NCBI GenBank assembly: GCA_003564775.1
Contig: PXEI01000260.1
Coordinates: forward strand, 1 to 6,250
Reading direction: 5' to 3'
Origin: Spirochaetaceae bacterium
Lineage (GTDB): Bacteria; Spirochaetota; Spirochaetia; DSM-27196; SLAA01
Length of the DNA: 6,250 bases
Part shown: one piece after another, positions 1 through 5,715 of the stretch
How the letters are laid out: each line of letters starts with the position of its first letter
Position numbering within the stretch: position 1 is the first letter of the stretch
Translations under genes and position numbers: made by a program
The notes under the pieces: generated by a model
Told to the model about the DNA's origin: nothing
The model's input: the letters and a program-made list of their open reading frames with translations, nothing else
The model's database searches: none

Positions 1-98
1 CGACCTTGCAAGCTGGCCTTCAGTACCTCATGAACGAGGAAGACGGCTTTGGCAACGGCACAATCGGCGTATCTATCGTCGGTTCTATTGGACTATAG
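1..98 (+). CDS. 3' end of a small outer-membrane beta-barrel-like protein (partial)
   Basis: Only the last 31 codons are in the window, read in the frame starting at position 3 and ending at TAG 96-98; the gene begins to the left. The tail has the alternating polar/hydrophobic pattern of barrel strands and ends in IVGSIGL. It aligns with the C-terminus of the next gene: both have a YLM triplet, then an acidic turn, then a G..........S-I-x-G-x-I strand before the stop, with about 9 identities over 31 residues. The next start codon lies 10 bp downstream, so the two are probably co-transcribed. That this is a real coding end is well supported by the paralogy; the role as a membrane barrel is inferred. 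Confidence 0.7.
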   Translation, partial: TLQAGLQYLMNEEDGFGNGTIGVSIVGSIGL

Positions 99-106
99 GA
101 GAGGAG
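97..106 (+). promoter_or_regulatory. Strong Shine-Dalgarno that fixes the start at 109
   Basis: The purine run AGGAGAGGAG lies just before ATG 109 and overlaps the stop of the preceding gene. It favours the ATG at 109 over the in-frame ATG at 49, which lies inside the upstream coding end and has no comparable site. Confidence 0.75.
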
Positions 107-108
107 CA

Positions 109-606
109 ATGAAACGAGTAAAAGTACTTCTGCTCGCCGCGGCCTTTCTTTTCGCCGTCGGCGCAACCGCAAGCGCACAGAATGCGGAGACAGATATTTT
201 TGGCATAGAACTTGGACAGGTAATTGGCTACAACTTTGACAATGACAATGAAGAAGTTGGTGTCGGCCAGTTAATGGGTATTCACTTTGGCATGACCGAG
301 GACATGGAAGTTGGCTTCGTGTTCATTAGCGGCGAGGGTGGCGTGAATCCCGATATGCCGGACTTCAGCCTGGTACGAATGACCTATTTCCTGCAGGAGA
401 TGTTTGGATTCCAACTCTCAACCGGTAGTTCCGGTGGCAACGTGGCAGGTGGCCTGGGTGTATTCAGCACCCCAATTCGGCGTGAGTTTAACGACGTGCT
501 TACCACCTCGTTGCGACTGTCGGTAGACTATCTTATGGACGACGTAACAACCGCTATTGATGAAGGCATTTTGGCCCTCAGCATTACCGGTAAGATTGCC
601 TTCTAG
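109..606 (+). CDS. Small exported outer-membrane beta-barrel-like protein, 165 aa
   Basis: A Sec signal peptide is clear: basic MKRVK start, hydrophobic LLLAAAFLFAVG core, and an A-S-A cleavage site at residues 21-23, giving a mature protein of about 142 residues. The mature part alternates hydrophobic and polar residues with Gly- and Asp-rich turns (for example residues 44-49 and 75-84). It ends in a strand, ALSITGKIAF, with a terminal Phe, which fits the C-terminal beta-signal used for outer membrane insertion. The size suits a small barrel of around eight strands. No enzymatic motif is visible. The start at 109 is chosen for its signal peptide and strong ribosome binding site. The preceding gene encodes a similar C-terminus, so this is the second copy of a tandem pair. 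A terminator follows directly, making this the last gene of its unit. The specific function is unknown; a general porin, adhesin or structural role cannot be separated from sequence alone. Confidence 0.8.
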   Translation: MKRVKVLLLAAAFLFAVGATASAQNAETDIFGIELGQVIGYNFDNDNEEVGVGQLMGIHFGMTEDMEVGFVFISGEGGVNPDMPDFSLVRMTYFLQEMFGFQLSTGSSGGNVAGGLGVFSTPIRREFNDVLTTSLRLSVDYLMDDVTTAIDEGILALSITGKIAF

Positions 607-627
607 GAACCACACATCTACCAGGAG

Positions 628-680
628 GGGAGCTGGCGCCCACAAGGCACATTGGCCTGATAGGCGCCAGCACCCTTTTT
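628..680 (+). terminator. Rho-independent terminator after the tandem barrel genes
   Basis: A perfect 9-bp stem (GCTGGCGCC at 632-640 with GGCGCCAGC at 663-671) is extended past one A-A mismatch by GGG 628-630 pairing with CCC 673-675. It is followed at once by TTTTT at 676-680. The 22-nt loop can form a further small AGGC/GCCT stem (644-647 with 655-658). It lies 22 bp after the stop at 606, which separates this unit from the operon starting at 747. Confidence 0.88.
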
Positions 681-733
681 GCGCCGCAGCAACAGCGTTA
701 CGTACAACCGTGGCTACGGCTACACCATGAAAT

Positions 734-743
734 GGGAGAAAGG
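734..743 (+). promoter_or_regulatory. Shine-Dalgarno supporting the start at 747
   Basis: GGGAGAAAGG ends 3 bases before ATG 747, with its GGAG core 8 bases away. The alternative in-frame ATG at 732 overlaps the edge of this purine run and has no site of its own, so 747 is the better start. Confidence 0.6.
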
Positions 744-746
744 TTC

Positions 747-1217
747 ATGAAATTGCCTGTAAAAATCGCCCAGTTCTTAGTGTCGGCGATGCTTATACTC
801 CTTCCGGTCGACCTACCGGCCCAATCAGCACAGTTAATTGATCAAATCCTGGGTGAGGCTCAGCTGAGCTACGGAAGCGCGGCGTACCTCATACTGGGTG
901 CGACCGGCAATATTGGCGAAGATGCAACACGACAAGAAGCGGTTGAGACCTTCATCGAGATGGGTATGGGTCTGCCGAACGCCGAGATCGACGACTGGTT
1001 AACCCTGGGGCAGTACTCCTTACTCCTCATGCGGGTGCTTGAGGTTGAAGGCGGGTTTGCCTACACAGTCAGCGGTGAGTCGCGCTTCGCCGCGCGGGAG
1101 CTTGCGTTTCTGGGGGTTATTCAAGGGCGTGCATTCCCCGGAATGAGCATAGACGGGGCCCGCGGAATGCGGATTCTGAACCGGACACTCGAGCTGCGTG
1201 AGGAAGGACGACTATGA
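747..1217 (+). CDS. Small exported protein with two degenerate SLH-like repeats, 156 aa
   Basis: The N-terminus (MKLPVKIAQ, then a hydrophobic FLVSAMLILLP core and a likely cleavage near A-Q-S at residues 25-27) is a Sec signal peptide. The mature part is mostly helical in character. Two segments resemble each other and the S-layer homology pattern: residues 64-103 (AVETFIEMG then LTLGQYSLLLMRVLEVEGG) and residues 114-150 (AARELAFLGVIQGR then FPGMSIDGARGMRILNRTLEL). Each has a helix, a Gly turn, a short loop and a second helix ending in a hydrophobic-R-hydrophobic-L-E motif. Known SLH domains bind cell-wall polymers, but usually occur as three copies of about 55 residues, so these are short and divergent. 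The assignment is inference. This is the first gene of the four-gene operon: its TGA overlaps the next ATG as ATGA, implying coupled translation. The gene itself is confident; the function is not. Confidence 0.78.
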   Translation: MKLPVKIAQFLVSAMLILLPVDLPAQSAQLIDQILGEAQLSYGSAAYLILGATGNIGEDATRQEAVETFIEMGMGLPNAEIDDWLTLGQYSLLLMRVLEVEGGFAYTVSGESRFAARELAFLGVIQGRAFPGMSIDGARGMRILNRTLELREEGRL

Positions 1218-2599
1218 AGTATCTGACGGTGCTGATCTTGTTCCTGCTCTTGGTTCCCGCAATGCCCGGACGTGCTCAGGCACAGGACGAGGACGAAGAA
1301 CAAGACCAAGCCATAGGTGCACCTATTCCCACTGAGACAGGAACAAGCGAGCGCTTTGCAGCGGGAGACTGGGGAGTCAGTTTAGATGCCCAGGACAGTA
1401 CCAGATTCGCAGATCATCTGGAACAGGATGTACGCGGGAGAGCAGCAATACTCGGCATTTTTGGCCGCCGGGTAATCCCCTTCTCTACCGAGAACGAGCT
1501 TGATCTTGCAGTTGAAGGCAGTTACAACTGGAGCCGTGCAGACATCTTTGTCAATCTGGATCTCATGCGCGCAACGGTGCGTTTGCCCGAAATGTTCAGC
1601 CCGGCTTCCACTGTAGAGTTGAGTGCCGGGCGTTTTCCGTTCCAGGACCCAAGTGGGCTAGTTCTGCGACACACTGGAGACGGGTTACAAACCCGAATTG
1701 CCACCCCAAGGACACGCGTCACTCTGGGTGCCATGTACACCGGCCTCCTGCTTAACCCTGTTTCCAACATCCGCATGTCCGGAATTGATCGTTTTGACGA
1801 AACCGACGAGGATGAAACATTCGGGCCCCGACGGGTGGTCGGCATGGCGAGTTTCCGGTTCCCGGAACTCATAGGACGACAAGCGCTGAGCCTGTCGCTC
1901 ATTGGTCAGGCAGATGTGCGGGATACCGACACTGGTGAGGATAGCGTTCACTCCGCATATGCTGTACTGGGCCTCGACGGAAGGCTGTTTGGACAGCTCT
2001 ACAGTGATATATATGGTGGTGTGACCGCAGGAATCTACGACGACGGCGACGACGACGACACCTACATTGGGTTCATGGGCTCGGCCCGGTTACGCCTTTT
2101 TCTTCCCGAGCTCCGCAGGTCACGCATCTCAGTTCGGGGTGTGTACATGAGTAACGATGACGACCCAGAGAGCTTTGACGCCTTTAGACCAATTAGCCGA
2201 TCAACCCCCGGTACAGTGGTCTCCATTCCACTGGAGAACATTATCTTTGGAGAGCTCATTTACTCCATGAGACCCTTTGCCGAGGCACAGTCTTTGGCGG
2301 CTCGCCGTGTTCAGCTTTCACTTGCCGGACGCACCTTCTTCACCGCGTCCGACTCTCCGCCAGCCTCTGAGCCCTTTGGGAGCGCCCTCGACGGACAGCC
2401 CGTGCTGGTGCAGGCAGATCCGGATGGAAACTATGTCGGCACAGAGGCCGCCGTGCGGCTGAATGCGCGGGTTCGCTCGGATCTGGGTCTTGCGATGACG
2501 GGAGGAGTATTCTTCCCTGGGACCGGCAGCAACGGTGTGTTTGAGAATGAACGAAAGGAGGAATTCCTAGTCCGAGTGGAACTCTCTACTCGGTTGTAG
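1214..2599 (+). CDS. Large exported outer-membrane beta-barrel candidate, 461 aa
   Basis: The signal peptide (MKYLTVLILFLLLVPAMPGRAQAQ, cleavage around residues 23-24) leads into a very acidic start, DEDEEQDQ. From about residue 70 to the end the protein alternates long amphipathic strands with charged loops, as outer membrane barrels do. Examples are ELDLAVEGSYNW, TVELSAGRFPF, ALSLSLIGQADV, ISVRGVYMS and VQLSLAGRTFF. Several loops are Asp-rich (residues 195-201, 276-282, 315-317). The GRFPFQDPSG...DGLQ segment at 139-159 recalls a motif style common in large porin-type barrels, but I cannot name a family. The terminal strand is FLVRVELSTRL, ending in Leu rather than Phe. ATG 1214 is preceded by GAGGAAGGA at 1200-1208 and overlaps the previous stop by four bases. 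The FecR-domain gene follows 12 bp after the stop. A role as porin or as the outer-membrane part of an envelope complex is inferred. Confidence 0.8.
   Translation: MKYLTVLILFLLLVPAMPGRAQAQDEDEEQDQAIGAPIPTETGTSERFAAGDWGVSLDAQDSTRFADHLEQDVRGRAAILGIFGRRVIPFSTENELDLAVEGSYNWSRADIFVNLDLMRATVRLPEMFSPASTVELSAGRFPFQDPSGLVLRHTGDGLQTRIATPRTRVTLGAMYTGLLLNPVSNIRMSGIDRFDETDEDETFGPRRVVGMASFRFPELIGRQALSLSLIGQADVRDTDTGEDSVHSAYAVLGLDGRLFGQLYSDIYGGVTAGIYDDGDDDDTYIGFMGSARLRLFLPELRRSRISVRGVYMSNDDDPESFDAFRPISRSTPGTVVSIPLENIIFGELIYSMRPFAEAQSLAARRVQLSLAGRTFFTASDSPPASEPFGSALDGQPVLVQADPDGNYVGTEAAVRLNARVRSDLGLAMTGGVFFPGTGSNGVFENERKEEFLVRVELSTRL
2039..2062 (+). repeat. GAC triplet run encoding an Asp-rich loop
   Basis: Six GAC codons interrupted by one GGC, then ACC, encode D-D-G-D-D-D-D-T at residues 276-283 of the barrel candidate. 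The near-pure triplet run could change length by slippage without breaking the frame, altering one presumed loop. Confidence 0.6.
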
Positions 2600-2611
2600 G
2601 GAAGATCAGAT

Positions 2612-3319
2612 ATGACCAAACAGATAGGTGCACGAAGTTTAGCAGTCGGTCTCCTCACGGCACTGCTCCTCCTTATTCCGGCTGTGACGAGTTCAGCCGT
2701 GGAGGTGCGGCTAAGCTCCTTCACAGGGCGGGTAGAGGTCCGGCCGAACGGCGGCGACTGGCAAGCTGCACAAGAAGGAATGATGCTGAGTATGGGGTCC
2801 TCCATCTCTACCGGGTTTAACGCCAGTGCGGTACTCGACATTGGGCAGAACACCTTGGAGGTTAACGCCTTGTCTCGGCTCACTATTGAGGAACTTGCCG
2901 AGCGGGAAGGTGTGGTAGACACCAATCTTCATCTCCCGGTTGGACGCGTCCGAGGAGAGGTGCGGCGTACAGACGAGGGGCGCCAAAGTGAGTTCAGCAT
3001 TCGCGGTGCGGTCGCTACGGCTGCGGTTCGTGGTACAAGCTTTGAGTTTGATGGAGTGAACCTGCGCGTCGCCGAGGGTAATGTGAGCGTAGCAAACCGC
3101 TTTGGGCACCAGGTCTCGGTCGGCGGCGGTCAGAGTTCCAGCACCGCGGACGAGAACGAGGCTCCAAGCACACCGGACGAGTCGCTTGAAGCCGAAAGCT
3201 CGGTGCAGGTATACACCGGCGGAACCGAGGATGGAATCCGGACACGACGCTCCTCTGCCACTGGTATGCGGGTCATTCTTGAGTTCGACACAAAAGAACC
3301 CGTATTCATTGGGGAGTAA
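2612..3319 (+). CDS. Exported FecR-domain protein, 235 aa
   Basis: A Sec signal peptide covers residues 1-29 (hydrophobic LAVGLLTALLLLIPAV, cleavage after S-S-A). Residues 36-175 match the FecR domain pattern: an opening strand FTGRVEVRPNGGDWQAAQEG, then LSMGSSISTGFNASAVLDIG, LSRLTIEEL, and the hallmark IRGAVATAAVRGTSFEFD at 130-147 followed by RVAEGNVSV. A Ser/Glu-rich linker (about 171-198) leads to a short C-terminal tail with a final beta-like segment MRVILEFDTKEPVFI. Classical FecR is an inner-membrane anti-sigma partner of FecI with a cytoplasmic N-terminus and a central membrane segment; none of that is present. This version is instead expected to be periplasmic or surface-facing. AGGGAAG at 2598-2604 serves ATG 2612. 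The gene sits between the barrel gene (12 bp) and the lipoprotein gene (10 bp), which points to an envelope role. The domain call is firm; the function is unknown. Confidence 0.88.
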   Translation: MTKQIGARSLAVGLLTALLLLIPAVTSSAVEVRLSSFTGRVEVRPNGGDWQAAQEGMMLSMGSSISTGFNASAVLDIGQNTLEVNALSRLTIEELAEREGVVDTNLHLPVGRVRGEVRRTDEGRQSEFSIRGAVATAAVRGTSFEFDGVNLRVAEGNVSVANRFGHQVSVGGGQSSSTADENEAPSTPDESLEAESSVQVYTGGTEDGIRTRRSSATGMRVILEFDTKEPVFIGE

Positions 3320-3329
3320 GGATAGAGCT

Positions 3330-4490
3330 ATGAGTATCACTTCCATGAACCGAAATAATTCCGTTCGCAACGGTGCAACACGAGTGATTGCGGCTGCTGT
3401 TGCTGTGCTTTTTTTCTTAGCGAGTTGTCAATGGGCGCCCAACCAGTCGGGATCTGAAGTTACTATTCAGATCTCCCATGACGCCGTGGTCATGCCTTCC
3501 AGTACTTCAGATGACGGCACACATAGTCCCGGTATCCTTGAGCAAATGACCACGATCTCGGGCCTCAGCTCCGTTCAGAGTCAGGCATCTGCACTCAACG
3601 TGGGATCATTGCAGGCGGCCGAGGAAGATCCGCCTGACGAGAGCCTATTCTTCGAACAACGCTTTGACCGTGAGTCGGGAGTTTTCATCTATTATGTGGA
3701 GGAAGAGTACCTCGCCTCGCAAGGTGCCCTGGATTTCGATCTCCAAAGCCTTCTCGAGGCCGAGTTTGAGCGGCGCTACGGTCGCGACATGTTCACCTTT
3801 GAGGAGCCGGAGTTTGATGAAGAGGCCTACATAGAGTTCATCATTAATTTCTTCTACCGAGAGCTTGGCATACTCCTTGATCCGTCCGACTTCGATGAAG
3901 AAAGAGAGCTTGAAGAGGGCGAAGACTATGACGACCCTTTTGCTGACCTGAGCGAAGAGGAAGCCCTTGAGTTCTTCTTTAAGTTCTTTATTGCGCTCTT
4001 CGAGTTCCTTTTTCAACCCATAATTGCCTTGTTCTCCTTTATTGAGGACATCTATGCGCGCGGTATCACACTTCAGGAGAGGCTCCCCGGTGGAGCCGGT
4101 GGTTTTGCGGCTCGTATACGTGGCGGGTCCATCTTTGACTCCACCAGCAGTACCTCCTTCACTTTCCGTAACCTCCAGCCCGGAGCAACCTACCTTGTAA
4201 TTGCTGGTTATATTGAGTCTGAGTTTGAGACCGAGGAGAATGGCCTTCCGAATAGCTATGAGATGTTTGGGTTTGGTAGGCTGACTATGGAGGAAGGAGT
4301 TGTCAGATCCTTGCGAGTACCCTTGACCCTTGACCGGTCTGAGGCGTGGAACCAACTGAATACCGAAACCGTGGAAGAGATTGATTTCGCTACATTCAAC
4401 GCCCTGTTTGATTTTGACAGCCTGTTCGCGGGTTTTGAAGAACTTGAGTTTGACCTGGGTGGCTGGTTCGACGAAGAAACGCCGGAATGA
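3330..4490 (+). CDS. Very acidic, Phe-rich lipoprotein, 386 aa
   Basis: The signal sequence ends in a clear lipobox, L-A-S-C, with the lipidated Cys at residue 33. The mature chain is extreme in composition: by hand count about 76 Asp/Glu against about 17 Arg/Lys (a single Lys) and about 39 Phe in 353 residues. Residues 95-220 are acidic with alternating aromatic residues (for example FTFEEPEFDEEAYIEF). Residues 222-251 form a strongly hydrophobic Phe-rich stretch (EFFFKFFIALFEFLFQPII and on). Residues 262-334 look like a small beta-sandwich, with SFTFRNLQPGATYLVIAGY resembling fibronectin-III or carboxypeptidase-regulatory-like folds. The tail is again acidic and Phe-rich and ends DEETPE. 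The start at 3330 is chosen over the longer open frame because AAGGA at 3318-3322 and the lipoprotein signal both fit it; the region before it overlaps the FecR gene. This is the last gene of the operon and is followed by a terminator. I do not recognise the family. Confidence 0.82.
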   Translation: MSITSMNRNNSVRNGATRVIAAAVAVLFFLASCQWAPNQSGSEVTIQISHDAVVMPSSTSDDGTHSPGILEQMTTISGLSSVQSQASALNVGSLQAAEEDPPDESLFFEQRFDRESGVFIYYVEEEYLASQGALDFDLQSLLEAEFERRYGRDMFTFEEPEFDEEAYIEFIINFFYRELGILLDPSDFDEERELEEGEDYDDPFADLSEEEALEFFFKFFIALFEFLFQPIIALFSFIEDIYARGITLQERLPGGAGGFAARIRGGSIFDSTSSTSFTFRNLQPGATYLVIAGYIESEFETEENGLPNSYEMFGFGRLTMEEGVVRSLRVPLTLDRSEAWNQLNTETVEEIDFATFNALFDFDSLFAGFEELEFDLGGWFDEETPE

Positions 4491-4520
4491 TTCCCGGCAG
4501 TTAATTACAGAGCCATTGCA

Positions 4521-4556
4521 TGAGGCCCCCGTAGAACTCGGGGGCCTCAATTATTT
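4521..4556 (+). terminator. Hairpin terminator between convergent operons
   Basis: An 11-bp perfect stem (TGAGGCCCCCG 4521-4531 with CGGGGGCCTCA 4539-4549) with a 7-nt loop is followed by AATTATTT, a modest U-rich tail on the + strand. It lies 30 bp after the lipoprotein stop. On the minus strand the bases after the stem are not T-rich, so it mainly serves the + operon, though it may also slow transcription from the minus-strand importer, which ends at 4594. The rest of the 103-bp gap shows nothing else. Confidence 0.82.
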
Positions 4557-4593
4557 CAAGACCGGTGCGTGCAGGTAGAGCTTCACAAAGTCG

Positions 4594-5715
4594 TCAGTCC
4601 CGAGCTACCACAACACTGTCGTCCTTAAAGATCTCACTGTCGGCGTCGTCGAGCAGGCCGTAGACTACGGCGTCTGGGGAAATGTTGAACGAGGCCTGGG
4701 ATTTCAGGTCTGGAACCGGGCTTCGGGCTGGGTTAGCAACCTCAAACATTAAGGCCAAGCCGTTGTTGTCAATGATCTCACCGCGAGCAAGTGAACCAAG
4801 CAGTTCCAGGTAGTCCACCTTGCCGGTAACCGGGTTGTCCTTGAAGGACACCCCGTACTGCAAATCCTGCGGCCGGATAGAGATCCAGACCTCGGCTCCG
4901 GTGCTAAGCTCACCGCGCTTACGGGCGCTTAAGGACAAGCCACCGGCCGTGAGCTGCACAAGATCTCCGTTGCCGGACTCAAGCTTGCCCCGCAGCAGCG
5001 TGGTTTTGCCAATGAAGCCAGCAACAAACGCGGTAGCAGGGTCGTCGTAGATCGAAACGGGCGGCCCGTGCTGTACAAGCTTTGCGGTCTTCATGACCGC
5101 AACACGGTCCGAGATCGACATTGCCTCTTCCTGGTCGTGAGTGACGAAGACGGTGGTGATCTTGAGCTCTTGTTGGATTTTACGGATCTGCTTGCGAATG
5201 CTCACGCGCAGAGCGGCATCAAGGTTACTGAGCGGCTCGTCGAGCAGCAGTACCTGAGGCCGAATAACAAGGGCACGCGCAAGCGCGACCCGCTGCAGCT
5301 GCCCACCACTGAGTTGCCCCGGCATGCGTTTCCCAAAACCGGTCAGGCCGACCAACTCCAGCGCCTCGGCGACCCGTTGTTTTTGTGAGTCACCGGTAAC
5401 GTTCCGGAGCTTGAGCCCATAGGCTACGTTCTCATTGACGCTCATGGTGGGAAACACAGCGTAGTCCTGGAACACAATCCCAATGTTGCGCTTCTGCGGA
5501 GGCAGGTCGTTCATCACCTGTCCGTTAATGCGAATAGTACCAGCGGTCACCTTCTCAAAACCAGCCAGCATGCGCAAGGTTGTGGTCTTGCCGCAGCCGG
5601 AGGGGCCAAGCAACGAGACAAGCTCACCTTCGTTTATTTCCAGATTCAGATTATCTACAGCGGTGACCGTACCGCCGAAGGTCTTGGTTACACCTTCAAG
5701 TTCAATCATGCCCAT
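4594..5715 (-). CDS. ABC importer ATP-binding protein, FbpC/PotA type, 373 aa
   Basis: This is the cytoplasmic ATPase that powers the permease encoded just upstream. All nucleotide-binding motifs are intact: Walker A GPSGCGKTT at 37-45, Q-loop Gln83 in VFQDY, signature LSGGQ at 135-139, Walker B VLLLDEP at 155-161, D-loop SNLD at 163-166 and switch His193 in VTHDQEEAMS. After about residue 232 (FVAGFIGKTTLLRG) comes a C-terminal TOBE-like region including WISIRPQDLQ and a GKVDYLELLGSLARGEI strand set, the layout of ferric-iron, polyamine, thiamine and phosphonate importers. The length is normal for the group. The partner permease looks most like ferric-iron types, so iron(III) is the favoured substrate, but this is inference. 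ATG 5715 shares its A with the permease stop (TAATG) and has AAGAGG 8 bases upstream, indicating translational coupling. A second ATG two codons later is also possible. Confidence 0.93.
   Translation of the reverse strand: MGMIELEGVTKTFGGTVTAVDNLNLEINEGELVSLLGPSGCGKTTTLRMLAGFEKVTAGTIRINGQVMNDLPPQKRNIGIVFQDYAVFPTMSVNENVAYGLKLRNVTGDSQKQRVAEALELVGLTGFGKRMPGQLSGGQLQRVALARALVIRPQVLLLDEPLSNLDAALRVSIRKQIRKIQQELKITTVFVTHDQEEAMSISDRVAVMKTAKLVQHGPPVSIYDDPATAFVAGFIGKTTLLRGKLESGNGDLVQLTAGGLSLSARKRGELSTGAEVWISIRPQDLQYGVSFKDNPVTGKVDYLELLGSLARGEIIDNNGLALMFEVANPARSPVPDLKSQASFNISPDAVVYGLLDDADSEIFKDDSVVVARD

Noticed and set aside
49..108. Upstream in-frame ATG at 49 for the small barrel gene
   Set aside because: It lies inside the coding end of the previous gene, would place 20 residues before a perfect signal peptide, and lacks a ribosome binding site.
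679..708. Possible promoter: TTGCGC at 679-684 and TACAAC at 703-708 with an 18-bp spacer
   Set aside because: Only 3 of 6 and 4 of 6 consensus bases match. A promoter for the 747 operon is expected near here, but this pair is too weak to annotate.
712..723. Tandem GGCTAC GGCTAC
   Set aside because: Two copies of six bases are not enough to claim a regulatory repeat.
3102..3329. Upstream in-frame extension of the lipoprotein gene from ATG 3102
   Set aside because: It overlaps the FecR gene in another frame and would bury the lipobox signal 76 residues further in. The ATG at 3330 has its own ribosome binding site.
2711..3370. A 219-codon open frame on the minus strand opposite the FecR-domain gene
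   Set aside because: The opposite strand encodes a clear FecR domain; this frame has no recognisable domain and odd composition.
3645..4550. A 301-codon open frame on the minus strand opposite the lipoprotein gene
   Set aside because: It is a by-product of the GAG/GAA/TTC-rich coding of the acidic, Phe-rich lipoprotein, whose reverse complement lacks stops. It shows no signal, domain or ribosome binding site and crosses the terminator hairpin.
5068..5388. A + strand open frame of 106 codons inside the importer ATPase
   Set aside because: It is a shadow of the ATPase, which carries every expected nucleotide-binding motif on the minus strand.
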